Positions 12,184 through 20,647 of a stretch of 64,000 bases of DNA are shown here, in pieces (the stretch's first letter is position 1; each line of letters starts with the position of its first letter). Under the pieces are notes generated by a model. The model was given only the letters and a program-made list of their open reading frames with translations. It searched no databases and had not been told where the DNA came from. Made by a program: the position numbers and the translations under genes. The DNA comes from Myxococcus llanfairpwllgwyngyllgogerychwyrndrobwllllantysiliogogogochensis. GTDB lineage: Bacteria; Myxococcota; Myxococcia; Myxococcales; Myxococcaceae. The stretch lies in NCBI RefSeq assembly GCF_006636215.1, contig NZ_VIFM01000005.1, forward strand, positions 1 to 64,000, in the 5' to 3' direction.

Positions 12184-12492
12184 CTCTCACCCACACGCCG
12201 AGCAGGCCCCTGCCGCGCACTCGCACCCCACACGAAGGGCGCTCCGGACCACCGGACACACGCTGTTGCTGGGGTACGAGCACAGGCCATGTCTCCCCAT
12301 TCAGTACCGCGCCTATCAGGAAGGAGTCACGAGGCCTCTATCGGCCACAGGCGACCCCTTCACGAAAGGTCCCCGCCTCGCGATGTGGCCGATAAGCGCG
12401 CCGATGCTCCTTCTTTTCGAACAGGGGATTTCGTGCGGCCCAGGCCGGAGAAGTCGCGCGCCAGGTCCTCTCGATACCAGGAGATGAACGGT
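12184..12492. other. Divergent promoter region upstream of the ECF operon
   Basis: About 309 bp between the divergent sigma-factor and acidic-lipoprotein genes. No gene was seen. It contains the long inverted repeat listed separately. Confidence 0.5.
12339..12394. promoter_or_regulatory. 11-bp perfect inverted repeat in the divergent promoter region
   Basis: TATCGGCCACA at 12339-12349 and its exact reverse complement TGTGGCCGATA at 12384-12394, 34 bp apart. The arms could bind a dimeric regulator or form a long stem in the leader of the lipoprotein mRNA. Function is inferred from position only. Confidence 0.5.
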
Positions 12493-13251
12493 ATGCGACT
12501 CATTGGCTTGTGCACGTCCATCATGTTGCTCTCGGCCTGCGGCAACCCGGATTCCGTCAAGGTCGGGCTGAGCACCCGAGTCGGCGCCGCGCGTGGCGCC
12601 CAGTCCGCGCCCGGCCACATCGAGCAGCGGCTCGAGGCCCCCACTGGCATCACCATCGACCGGGTCCGACTCTCCGTGCGGGAGCTGGAGTTGGAGCTGG
12701 AGGGTGACGACGCCGACGACGGCCACACGGGTGGCGCGGATGACGGCACGCGGGACGATGATGACTCCGAGCAGGAGGTGGGCCCCCTGCTCATCGACCT
12801 GACGAGCGAGGACCTGAACGGTCAGGTCATCCGCGTGGGCAACCTGGAGGTGGAGCCCGGAATCTTCGACGAAATCGAGTTCGACATCGGCAAGGTCTCC
12901 ACCACCGAGGCGGGCGAGGACGCGGCGCTCCAGGAACTCGCGCGGCTCGGCGCGTCCGTGGTCATCGACGGACACATCGACGGGCAGCCCTTCAGCTTCG
13001 TCTCCAGCGTGAGGCTGGAGCAGGAGCGAGAGGCCCGCTTCGAGGTGAAGGCCGGAGAAGAGCCGAACATCACCATCAACATCGACCCGAGCGGCTGGTT
13101 CGTCGACGGCCAGGGCCAGCGACTGGACCCGCGGGACGACGCGGCACGCTCCACCATCGAGAACAACCTGCGCCGCTCCATCGACGCCTTCGACGACGAT
13201 GACGAGGATGGCGACGAGGACGATGACCACGACGACGACAACGACGACTGA
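12493..13251 (+). CDS. Lipoprotein, DUF4382-like, with acidic C-terminus
   Basis: A 252-residue predicted lipoprotein: MRLIGLCTSIMLLSAC is a short signal with the lipobox LSAC. The body resembles DUF4382-type surface domains (APTGITIDRVRLSVRELELEL; GPLLIDLTSEDLNG; EPGIFDEIEFDIGKV). An internal Asp/Glu-rich insert and a final run of Asp/Glu (after DAFDDD) make it strongly acidic. I chose the ATG at 12493 because GGAG lies 9 bases upstream; the ATG at 12484 has no room for one. It is divergent from the ECF operon, whose last gene also encodes an acidic-tailed lipoprotein. Confidence 0.78.
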   Translation: MRLIGLCTSIMLLSACGNPDSVKVGLSTRVGAARGAQSAPGHIEQRLEAPTGITIDRVRLSVRELELELEGDDADDGHTGGADDGTRDDDDSEQEVGPLLIDLTSEDLNGQVIRVGNLEVEPGIFDEIEFDIGKVSTTEAGEDAALQELARLGASVVIDGHIDGQPFSFVSSVRLEQEREARFEVKAGEEPNITINIDPSGWFVDGQGQRLDPRDDAARSTIENNLRRSIDAFDDDDEDGDEDDDHDDDNDD

Positions 13252-13310
13252 CGGTCATCCCCCACGCCCTCCCACGCGCACCTGGGCCGGGCGGGCGTGA
13301 GGTGAGTGAA

Positions 13311-13344
13311 CGGCCCGCCCCTCGACAAAGCGAGGAGCGGGCCG
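13311..13344. terminator. Bidirectional terminator hairpin
   Basis: CGGCCCGC-CC-CTCG / CGAG-GA-GCGGGCCG around a six-base loop, between the convergent lipoprotein and GH88 genes. Confidence 0.7.
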
Positions 13345-13359
13345 CTGTCACACCGGGCC

Positions 13360-15381
13360 TCAGCCGCGCGCGGCCTGTTGCTTCCGCCTGCGGTTGCGCC
13401 AGCTTCGCAGCGCGAGCACGAGCAGTGGCAGAGGCACCGCGCCCGCGGCTCCGCAGCCGAAGCCTTCCGGCATCGCTTCGTTGGCCACGACCCGCGCCGC
13501 CTCCGCGACCGCGACTTCGTCCACGTCGCCGGGCAGGTGGTCGCTCGGCACGGTGCCCCAGCGCTCGAAGTCCGCCAGCAGCGACAGCAACGACGCGTCC
13601 TGCGAGAGCCACGTGAGCACCGGCGGGACTTCGTTCCCGGACATCGCCGTGTGCTCGAAGTCCACCGGCGTCCGCACAGGCCCGGGCAGCACCTCCGCGA
13701 CCCCCGCGGCCGTCGTTCCGCCGGGAGTCACGGTGTGCCCCAGCACTCGGAAGTCGCTGTCCGCGATGACCGTCCGCACGGACACGCGCCCCAGGTCATT
13801 GATGGCCGGAGCCCCGGTGCGGAAGACGTACCGGTTGGCGATCTGCACCTCGCTCCCGCCCGGAGGACGAACCCAGACGCTGTAGCGTTGCGCGGGCAGG
13901 TCCGCGACCATGCGCACGTGGTACGTCTGCCCATTCACGTAGGGCACCTGGACCAGCGACGCGTAGGCCCCGCCATTGCGCACGTCGAAGTACCCGTCCA
14001 GGTTCATCCGCACCGTCATGTTCAGCACGGAGTAGCCCGTCACCGATGTGGAGCTGTCGGTGTAGCCCACCGTGCCGTCCTGCGAGGATGCGAGCGGTGT
14101 CACGTCGAACTCGACGGTGCGCACGCCCGTGTTCGTGGTGCCGAGCAGGTGCTGGCTCTCGAAGAAGGCGACCTTCGAGTACCAGGGGTACGGAGGGTTC
14201 GGGTTGAAGCGAAGCACCGCCTCCAGGAAGTAGTAGTCGCCGTAGATGAGGCTGACATCAATCTCCTGATTGGCGGGCAGGTGCCCCACGCCATGCAGCA
14301 GCAGGCCCGGGCTGTTGGTGCCCTGCGCGAAGTAGGCCGGTGACACCAGCGTGTCGAGCGTGCGCAGCGCCGCGTCGCGGTAGCGCGTCTTGCGCGCGGC
14401 GTCCGTCTCCAGGTTGCTCAGCTCCTGAAGCGCCGAGGCGACGATGGCCGCCGCCGAGGAGTCCTTCTGCGTCCCCGGCGCGTTGAAGTCCCACTTCGGC
14501 ACCATGTCCGCCGGCACATTGTCCAGGTACCAGTCCGTCACCTTGCGCGCGGCCGCGAGCATCCGCGCATCGCCCGTGTACCGGTACGCCATGGTGTAGC
14601 CGTAGATGAGCCACGCATGGCCCCGCGCCCAGGTGGAGTTCGTGGAGTACCCCTGGAAGGTGCCCTTCGAACGGATGGCCCCCGTCGCGGCGTTGTAGTC
14701 CACGTAGTGGAAGGAGCTGCCATCCGGGCGCACCGCATCGCGCAGCGTGGTGAGCGCGTGGTTGATGGCCATCGTCCGCAGCTCCGCGCGTCCCCCGTTC
14801 GCCGCGGCCCACAGCAACAACTCCAGGTTCATCATCGTGTCCGTGACGAGCGGCACGTCCCACGCCGAGTTCCAATCACAGCAATCGATGATGCCGATGC
14901 GTGAGTTGTACCGCGTCGCGAGCGTCTCGGCCGACGTCAGCAGCACGCCGCGATAGTACGGGTCTCCCGTGAGCCGGTACGCCTGGCCGTAGCTCGTGAA
15001 CAGCTTGAAGCCCAGGTCATGCGTCTGTCGGTTCGTCTTCTGTCCCTCCAGGGGTCGCGTCCACTGGTCCGCCTTCTGCTGCCACGACGGCTCCAGCCCC
15101 ACCTGGAACAGGTGCCACATGCTTCCCGGGAAGAAGCCCTGCGTCCACGCCACCGCGTCCGTGTTGGCCACCGTCGACCACGTCCCGTCGGCGCGCGACG
15201 CCTTCGGTGAGCGAGCCGTGCTCGGCATGGCGGTGGCTGTCTTCCGGAGCTGGGTTCGCGCGAAGCCCACCACCTTCAGCGCATCCGCGTCGTTGAACGC
15301 GTGGGCCGTGCTGGTGACCAGCAGCAACGCCACCCCCAACACCCCCATGGTCTTCCTCATCCCCTGCGTGGTTCTCATCAT
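13360..15381 (-). CDS. Glycoside hydrolase family 88 (unsaturated glucuronyl hydrolase-like), cell-surface anchored
   Basis: A 673-residue secreted enzyme. A signal peptide (GVALLLVTSTAHA) is followed by the alpha/alpha-barrel GH88 domain to about residue 380. D122 in THDLGF and D181 in DTMMNLELL match the two catalytic aspartates (D88 and D149) of the Bacillus GL1 enzyme, which hydrates the enol ether of unsaturated uronate disaccharides. A second beta-rich domain (about 390-560) looks like a carbohydrate-binding or laminin-G-type module. The C-terminus GFGCGAAGAVPLPLLVLALR followed by RNRRRKQ is a Cys-Gly motif, hydrophobic stretch and basic end, as in MYXO-CTERM sorting signals. No polysaccharide lyase gene is nearby, so it may act on products of lyases encoded elsewhere. 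Confidence 0.87.
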   Translation of the reverse strand: MMRTTQGMRKTMGVLGVALLLVTSTAHAFNDADALKVVGFARTQLRKTATAMPSTARSPKASRADGTWSTVANTDAVAWTQGFFPGSMWHLFQVGLEPSWQQKADQWTRPLEGQKTNRQTHDLGFKLFTSYGQAYRLTGDPYYRGVLLTSAETLATRYNSRIGIIDCCDWNSAWDVPLVTDTMMNLELLLWAAANGGRAELRTMAINHALTTLRDAVRPDGSSFHYVDYNAATGAIRSKGTFQGYSTNSTWARGHAWLIYGYTMAYRYTGDARMLAAARKVTDWYLDNVPADMVPKWDFNAPGTQKDSSAAAIVASALQELSNLETDAARKTRYRDAALRTLDTLVSPAYFAQGTNSPGLLLHGVGHLPANQEIDVSLIYGDYYFLEAVLRFNPNPPYPWYSKVAFFESQHLLGTTNTGVRTVEFDVTPLASSQDGTVGYTDSSTSVTGYSVLNMTVRMNLDGYFDVRNGGAYASLVQVPYVNGQTYHVRMVADLPAQRYSVWVRPPGGSEVQIANRYVFRTGAPAINDLGRVSVRTVIADSDFRVLGHTVTPGGTTAAGVAEVLPGPVRTPVDFEHTAMSGNEVPPVLTWLSQDASLLSLLADFERWGTVPSDHLPGDVDEVAVAEAARVVANEAMPEGFGCGAAGAVPLPLLVLALRSWRNRRRKQQAARG

Positions 15382-15607
15382 GAGGCACCCCTTCCTTCAC
15401 CCGCGGCCAAGGTGGCCGCGTGCCTGGCTCGAGTCCAGCGAGGCCCGACATGACGGCGACTGGCCGCACGCCCGAGGAGCACTCGCACCCACCGGTCCAA
15501 GCTCGGCGCCAGGGGTGCAGTGACAGGTACGCGACGACCTGGATGTGAAGGATTGAGCCGCGCGCCCATCCCCCGGGGCACGGCAGACGTCGGGGAACCC
15601 CGAGGCG

Positions 15608-16816
15608 CTAACGACCGGAGGTCAACACCCGCGACCACAACGTCAGCAGGTCGCGGACCACGGGGCCGTCGGGAACTTCCGCCACGGGAGGCACGTCCAC
15701 GCGGACCCCATGGGGGGCCAGCCGTGTGAAGGGATTGTTCGGGTCCGGCGTCTTGAGAGGAACTGCCGGGTCCGCGGGGCGGAAGCCGAACTCCAGCGCG
15801 CGCTCCTGCACCGGACGGCTCTGCAGATAGCGCAGCCACTCCAGCGCCGCGGCCTTCTGCTCGGGTGTCACCCAGTCCGCCTGGAGCACCGCCGCCGGAT
15901 GGTCGCTCCACAGGGTGAGCGCCGGGTAGTACACCCGCAGCTCGCCCCACCGGCCCTGCGCGTGCGACAGCTCCGCGATGGCCAGGTTCTCGTACACCAC
16001 CGCGATGTCGTAGCGGGACGGGCCGAAGCGGACCATGTCCGCCATGAAGGTGCCCGTGGAGGGCTCGAAGCGCGTGACGCCTCGCTCCAGCGCCTTCATC
16101 CAGTCCTGGTAGCGCGGGTCCAACAGGTCCGCCACCGTGAGCCCGCCGCGCTTGCCGTAGTACTCCAGCGTGGCCAGCAGCAGCGCTTGCAGTCCGGAGT
16201 TGGAGCGCGTGGGGTCCGTGTGGCCCAGCTTCACGAACCCCCACTCCGGCTTGCCGCCAATCGCGGGCCAGCCCTGGGGACTCGTCACCGCTTTCTGAAG
16301 CACCTTCCACGACACCGCGCCGCCGCCGCTCGCCTTGCGCAGCACCTCCGCCCGGTCCGCCCACACCACGAAGACCAGCGGCGTGATGACCAGCGGACGC
16401 GGAGCCTGCTCGCCCGTCTCCGCGAACAACGGCCCCCGCGTGGGGTCCGTGGCCCAGTCGGAGGCCAGCATGCGCAACACCGCGCTGTCCGCCGGGCTCC
16501 ACACCGTGGGCTGCTCACGGCCATCCAGGATGGCCTGCGCCGCATCCAGCGAGCCGCGCCCCATCAGCTTCAGGCGGATGTGGGGATGCTGCCGCTGGAA
16601 GTCCTCCGCCACGGCCTCCACCCACTCCTTCTTCTCCGTGCTGTAGAGGAAGGAGATGTCCACCACCTGGCCGGGCCTTGGAGGACGGGGCGGCGCGGGC
16701 GTCGACGTGCCGGCCTCCTGCACACCCCGAGGCTGGGGCTCCCGGTCGGCGGACAGAAAAAGGACCCCGCCCAGCGCGAGAAAGAGCCCGACGACGATGA
16801 GAACCCTGGGTGTCAT
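15608..16816 (-). CDS. Extracellular solute-binding protein (ABC transporter type), orphan
   Basis: A 402-residue protein with an N-terminal membrane anchor (LIVVGLFLALGGVLFLSA) without a lipobox Cys, a Pro-rich linker, and a periplasmic-binding fold (VDISFLYSTEKKEWVEAVAEDF; LKLMGRGSLDAAQAILDG; PTVWSPADSAVL). It resembles the family of solute-binding proteins that often stand beside VWA-domain genes in bacteria rather than with permeases. No permease or ATPase gene is adjacent, so import is not assured and a sensing role is possible. Confidence 0.8.
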   Translation of the reverse strand: MTPRVLIVVGLFLALGGVLFLSADREPQPRGVQEAGTSTPAPPRPPRPGQVVDISFLYSTEKKEWVEAVAEDFQRQHPHIRLKLMGRGSLDAAQAILDGREQPTVWSPADSAVLRMLASDWATDPTRGPLFAETGEQAPRPLVITPLVFVVWADRAEVLRKASGGGAVSWKVLQKAVTSPQGWPAIGGKPEWGFVKLGHTDPTRSNSGLQALLLATLEYYGKRGGLTVADLLDPRYQDWMKALERGVTRFEPSTGTFMADMVRFGPSRYDIAVVYENLAIAELSHAQGRWGELRVYYPALTLWSDHPAAVLQADWVTPEQKAAALEWLRYLQSRPVQERALEFGFRPADPAVPLKTPDPNNPFTRLAPHGVRVDVPPVAEVPDGPVVRDLLTLWSRVLTSGR

Positions 16817-16850
16817 GTGTCGATGCGTCCCCCTCGCGCCGCGTCGCGCC

Positions 16851-17711
16851 TCACGCCTCCAGGCGCGAGAGCCGACCGGCGAGCTGCGTATCGCTGCCCG
16901 GGCTCACACCCTTCACCCACTCCGTCAGCGAGCCACCCGACGAGGACAGCTTCGCCTCGACATGCGGGCGCAACTGGCCCCAGCGCTTGCCCCAGCCTTC
17001 CTCGGACGCGCTGCCCTTCATGCCGGGACGCTCCGCGAGCAGCAGCCCCAGCCGCAGCGCGAGCTCCGGCTCACCGAGCGACTCCGCCCGCCGCACCATG
17101 GCCAGCGCCTCCGTCTCCGGTGCGCGGCGCCACGCCTCCACTGCGCGGGAGAAGGCCGCCACGTCCAGCTCGCTCAGCAGCCCCAGCGCGTGACGCAGCG
17201 GCAGCCGGCCTTCCTTCGGAGTGGCGACGACGCGCGCCATCAGCGCATCGAAGGTCGCGGCCAGCTCCGCGTGCGCGGCCGGGTCCACGCCGCCCAGGGC
17301 CCGCAGCGCCCTGCGAGCGCTTCGAGCCCGTGACGTCACCTCCCAGCTTCGCCAGCCCAGGCGCGCCCGCAGCGCCGCGAGCGCATCCGCGGCGGCCTTG
17401 AACGTCTCCTGCGTGGGCGTGGCGACGGGCACGCGGCGGGGCAGCGGAACCTTCTCGGGCGCACGCGGCGCGGCGGCCGGGGTTGGAGTGGCCGCGGCGC
17501 CACCGGCCGTCACCTCCTGATAGCCCTCGCGCACCTTCTCGGCGACCTTCTTCTCGTACTCACGCTCGGCGCCAGCCGCGTCGGGGAACGCCTTCTCCTT
17601 GCGCTGCCCCGCGGTGCCGATGCGCCCGAACGTGACGATGAAGAGGTTGCCCTGAACCTCCGGCTGCCAGAACTTGGAGCTGGTTCCCTCGACGAACTCG
17701 AACCTTCGCAT
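16851..17711 (-). CDS. WGR domain protein
   Basis: 286 residues. The first 75 form a WGR domain (MRRFEFVEGTSSKFWQPE, VTFGRIGTAGQ, AEREYEKKVAEKVREGY), a module that binds nucleic acid ends in PARPs and occurs in many short bacterial proteins of unknown role. An Ala/Pro linker follows, then an alpha-helical C-terminal part with no recognisable family. I chose the ATG at 17711 because GAGGAGG precedes it. It lies between an orphan solute-binding gene and an epimerase, with no evident functional link. Confidence 0.85.
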   Translation of the reverse strand: MRRFEFVEGTSSKFWQPEVQGNLFIVTFGRIGTAGQRKEKAFPDAAGAEREYEKKVAEKVREGYQEVTAGGAAATPTPAAAPRAPEKVPLPRRVPVATPTQETFKAAADALAALRARLGWRSWEVTSRARSARRALRALGGVDPAAHAELAATFDALMARVVATPKEGRLPLRHALGLLSELDVAAFSRAVEAWRRAPETEALAMVRRAESLGEPELALRLGLLLAERPGMKGSASEEGWGKRWGQLRPHVEAKLSSSGGSLTEWVKGVSPGSDTQLAGRLSRLEA

Positions 17712-17774
17712 GGCCCATCCTCCTCGTGTGTCAGCCGCCGCGAACAAGGCTAGCGCACACGCTCGTGTCGCGCC

Positions 17775-18770
17775 TCACGCCGCGCGCGATGACCGCTCCT
17801 GGAACTCCGCTTCCATCTCCTTCAGGCCGATGGCGCGCGGCATCCGCCCCTCGTAGCCCAGCTCCTGGCGGGCCTTCTCGTCGCTCACCGTCACCTCGCG
17901 TCCAATCAGCAGCACCTCGGTGCGGCTGAGCGGCGGGCGGCCCGGCAGGCCGAAGGTTCCCCACGCCAGGTCCGCCAGCGTGGCCACCGTGGCGGCCAGC
18001 CCGTAGGGAATCGTGCTGTTGCCCGGGTCCACGCCCTGCGACTTGAGCATCGCGGTGACGAAGTCGCGGAACACCACCGGCTCGCCGTCGGTGAGGAAGT
18101 ACGCCTCGCCACCCCGGCCCTTCTCCGCCGCCAGCAGCATGCCCTCCACGCAGTTGGCCACGTGGCAGGTGGACGTGAGGTAGCGACCATCCCCCACCCA
18201 CTTGAAGCGTTTGGTGCGCACCGCCTCCACCATCTGCGGCAGCACCGACGTGTCCCCGCGTCCCCAGACGAGGCGCGGACGCACCGCCACGGTGGTGAAG
18301 TCCGCGGAGTTCACGCTCAGCACCCGGCGCTCGGACTCGCCCTTGGTGGACGGATAGTCCCCGATGGGGCGCTCCGGCAGCGGCCAGGTCTCGTTCACCT
18401 TCACCAGCGGCGTGCCGTCCGCCATCACCGCCTCCGTGCTGACGTGCACCAGCCGCTTCACGCCCGCCGCGCGCGCGGCCTCCAGCACGCGCTCCGTGCC
18501 GCGCACGTTGGCCTCGTAGTACTCCGCGCGAGGCGCCCACGACTTCACCAGCGCGGCCGAGTGGAAGACGGTGTCACAGCCCTCCATGCCCTCCCGCAGC
18601 TTCGCCACGTCCGACAGGTCGCCCTCGAAGGGCTCCGCCCCCGCCGCCACCACCGTCGCGACGGACTCCGGCGAGCGCGCCAACGCGCGAGCCTCGTCGC
18701 CGCGAGCCTTGAGCGCCGCGAGAAGGTACCTGCCCACGAAACCGGAACCACCGGTGACGAACGCCCGCAT
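17775..18770 (-). CDS. NAD(P)-dependent epimerase/dehydratase (extended SDR)
   Basis: 331 residues with a Rossmann N-terminus (MRAFVTGGSGFVGRYLLAAL, the TGGxGFxG nucleotide motif) and the SDR catalytic YPSTKGE (YxxxK). An HVSTEAVMADG stretch carries the catalytic Ser/Thr. The overall pattern resembles the 3-beta-hydroxysteroid dehydrogenase/cholesterol-like branch of extended SDRs. The start at 18770 is supported by GGGGAG 7 bases before it. The substrate cannot be told; no pathway genes adjoin it. Confidence 0.88.
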   Translation of the reverse strand: MRAFVTGGSGFVGRYLLAALKARGDEARALARSPESVATVVAAGAEPFEGDLSDVAKLREGMEGCDTVFHSAALVKSWAPRAEYYEANVRGTERVLEAARAAGVKRLVHVSTEAVMADGTPLVKVNETWPLPERPIGDYPSTKGESERRVLSVNSADFTTVAVRPRLVWGRGDTSVLPQMVEAVRTKRFKWVGDGRYLTSTCHVANCVEGMLLAAEKGRGGEAYFLTDGEPVVFRDFVTAMLKSQGVDPGNSTIPYGLAATVATLADLAWGTFGLPGRPPLSRTEVLLIGREVTVSDEKARQELGYEGRMPRAIGLKEMEAEFQERSSRAA

Positions 18771-18919
18771 GGACTGCTCCCCTGTCAATGAGGTCTCGGG
18801 CTCCTACCACCACCCGCCCTCGGCGCGGTAGCCACCTGACGGCCCGGCCCCCCATCCAAGCGCCCTGGCGCCCGACGGAGGGCCACCAGGGCCTGGGGGC
18901 GGGGCCCGCGCGTCCCCTC

Positions 18920-20101
18920 TCAGAACATGTCCCGCAGCGATGGCTGAGGCCCGGAGAACAGCGCCATCGCCGCCTGCACGGAGGCGTCATCCGCCTCCAC
19001 CAGCCCCACCGAGCGCAGGGAGGCCGCGGACTGGAAGCCGGTGTACAGCGGGCCCAGTTGGCGGATATCCAGCCGCAGCCGGCCCTCGCCACCCCGCTTC
19101 ACCCGGCCCACGCCGTCCGCCACCTCCAGCACGAAGCGGCCCTGGTTCTCCGGGAAGAGTTCGTCCGTCACTTCCAGGTGCAGCGAGCCAGAGAGCCCCG
19201 GCGTCCAGCCACGGGCCTCCAGCGCGGAGACCACGTCCAGCACGCGCACCATCCAGTGCATGTACACCTTCACCGAATAGGACTGCTCGCGCAGCAAGAG
19301 GAGGAACGGGTCGTCCGGGCCGCCGTACCAGACCACCTCCGTGCCCAGGGAGTGGTGGTCGCCCAGGAAGCGGAGGAGCCGGCGCGCCGCGGCGGGCGTG
19401 GTGGCGACGATGTCCGTGAGGGCCAGCTCCTGCTTCAAGTCCTTGAGCGGACGGCGCGCCAGGTAGACGTAGCCCTCCACTCCGGCGCTGCCCTCCACGA
19501 GGTAGCCGTGGACGGGCTCGGAGCGAGGGTTGCGCACGCGCCCCCAGGAGAACTCGCTCCGGTCCAGCCAGCCCTGACGGAAGCGGGCCACGCTCGTGTA
19601 GCACGCGGCGATGGCCGCCTCGTCGCGCGACTCGATGGCTCGCAGGGACAGCGTGCGCTCGCCCATCTCCAGCGCGGACATCTGCACGCGCGTCTCGTAG
19701 CGGGCCCCGGCCTGCTCGTAGCCGGCGCGCCGATAGAGGGGCTGGGTGGCGGGATAGAGGATGGAGAGCGCCGCGCCCGACTCGCGCGCCTCTTGGACCA
19801 GTCGCGTCATCAGCCGCGTCGCTGTCCCCTGCCCCCGGTGCAGCGGCGAGACACCCACGCCACCCACACCGACGACGGGCACGCTGCGCCCGCCGAACCA
19901 CTGCCCCTTCCGGATGGAGACCAGCGTGCCCGCCACCTTCCCGCCATCGCGCAAGAGGCGCAGGTCGCGCGCATCCAGCCGTTGCCTCCACGCGAGGCAG
20001 TCCGCGGGCGTCATCGCATAGGCATGCATCAGGATGTCCGCCACGGCGGACAGCTCCTGCTCATCTCTCGGCGGTCCAAAGTCGTCCGGCTTCGCGTCCA
20101 C
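18920..20101 (-). CDS. Eis-family GNAT N-acetyltransferase with SCP2-like C-terminal domain
   Basis: 393 residues, three-domain Eis layout: an N-terminal GNAT fold with the acetyl-CoA loop VGVSPLHRGQGTATRLM, a second GNAT-like domain, and a C-terminal SCP2-type domain (LRLDIRQLGPLYTGFQSA). The tyrosine of PLYRRAGYE corresponds to the catalytic Tyr126 of Mycobacterium tuberculosis Eis, and the protein ends in LRDMF: in Eis the C-terminal Phe carboxylate acts as the general base. Both features are kept, so it is probably active on polyamines, aminoglycosides or peptide amines. Translation starts at GTG after GGAGGG. Confidence 0.9.
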   Translation of the reverse strand: MDAKPDDFGPPRDEQELSAVADILMHAYAMTPADCLAWRQRLDARDLRLLRDGGKVAGTLVSIRKGQWFGGRSVPVVGVGGVGVSPLHRGQGTATRLMTRLVQEARESGAALSILYPATQPLYRRAGYEQAGARYETRVQMSALEMGERTLSLRAIESRDEAAIAACYTSVARFRQGWLDRSEFSWGRVRNPRSEPVHGYLVEGSAGVEGYVYLARRPLKDLKQELALTDIVATTPAAARRLLRFLGDHHSLGTEVVWYGGPDDPFLLLLREQSYSVKVYMHWMVRVLDVVSALEARGWTPGLSGSLHLEVTDELFPENQGRFVLEVADGVGRVKRGGEGRLRLDIRQLGPLYTGFQSAASLRSVGLVEADDASVQAAMALFSGPQPSLRDMF

Positions 20102-20227
20102 GTCCCCATCCCTCCAGGGGTGCGCTCACACACCCGAGGGGCATCCTACCGGGGGACCCGGGCCTCCACACGAAGACGGCGCTCCACGCGTGACATTCGC
20201 GTGACGGGCAGTCCCTACGCTTCTCCC

Positions 20228-20635
20228 ATGGCCACTCCCAAGCGCCCTGGGTCCTGGCGGTACACGCTGGGCCTGGGCGGAGACTGTCAGGTCTGCGGCA
20301 CCCGTCTCCGCGAGGAGCCGGAGGTCACGAACGGTGAGCGCCTCTGTCTGGACTGCGCTCGGAGGACCCTCGGGTCCAAGTCGTTGCCGGACCTCGCCTC
20401 CGAGGCCGCGCTCGGGCTGATGGTCCGCGGCCTCTTGTTCATGGCGGTGGGCTCGGTGCTGCCCATGATTCTTCTGTCCATGGTCCTCATCGTGCTGGTG
20501 CTGGGCGGGATAGGCTTTCTGCTCTACCTGGGCGTGAAACACGCCCACCTCCCCCTGCCGCTGGCGGTCATGCTGGGCTCCGTGGTCTTGCTGACCGCCT
20601 GGTTCCTGCTCAGCTCGCGTTCCAGGTCACGGTGA
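20228..20635 (+). CDS. Small zinc-ribbon membrane protein
   Basis: 135 residues. A zinc-ribbon-like N-terminus has C-x-x-C pairs (DCQVCGT and LCLDCARR), then two membrane helices (MVRGLLFMAVGSVLPMILLS region and AVMLGSVVLLTAWFLL). The protein ends in a basic RSRSR tail. No known function; proteins of this layout are common and uncharacterised in myxobacteria. Confidence 0.75.
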   Translation: MATPKRPGSWRYTLGLGGDCQVCGTRLREEPEVTNGERLCLDCARRTLGSKSLPDLASEAALGLMVRGLLFMAVGSVLPMILLSMVLIVLVLGGIGFLLYLGVKHAHLPLPLAVMLGSVVLLTAWFLLSSRSRSR

Positions 20636-20647
20636 CGCGCCGGGCCT

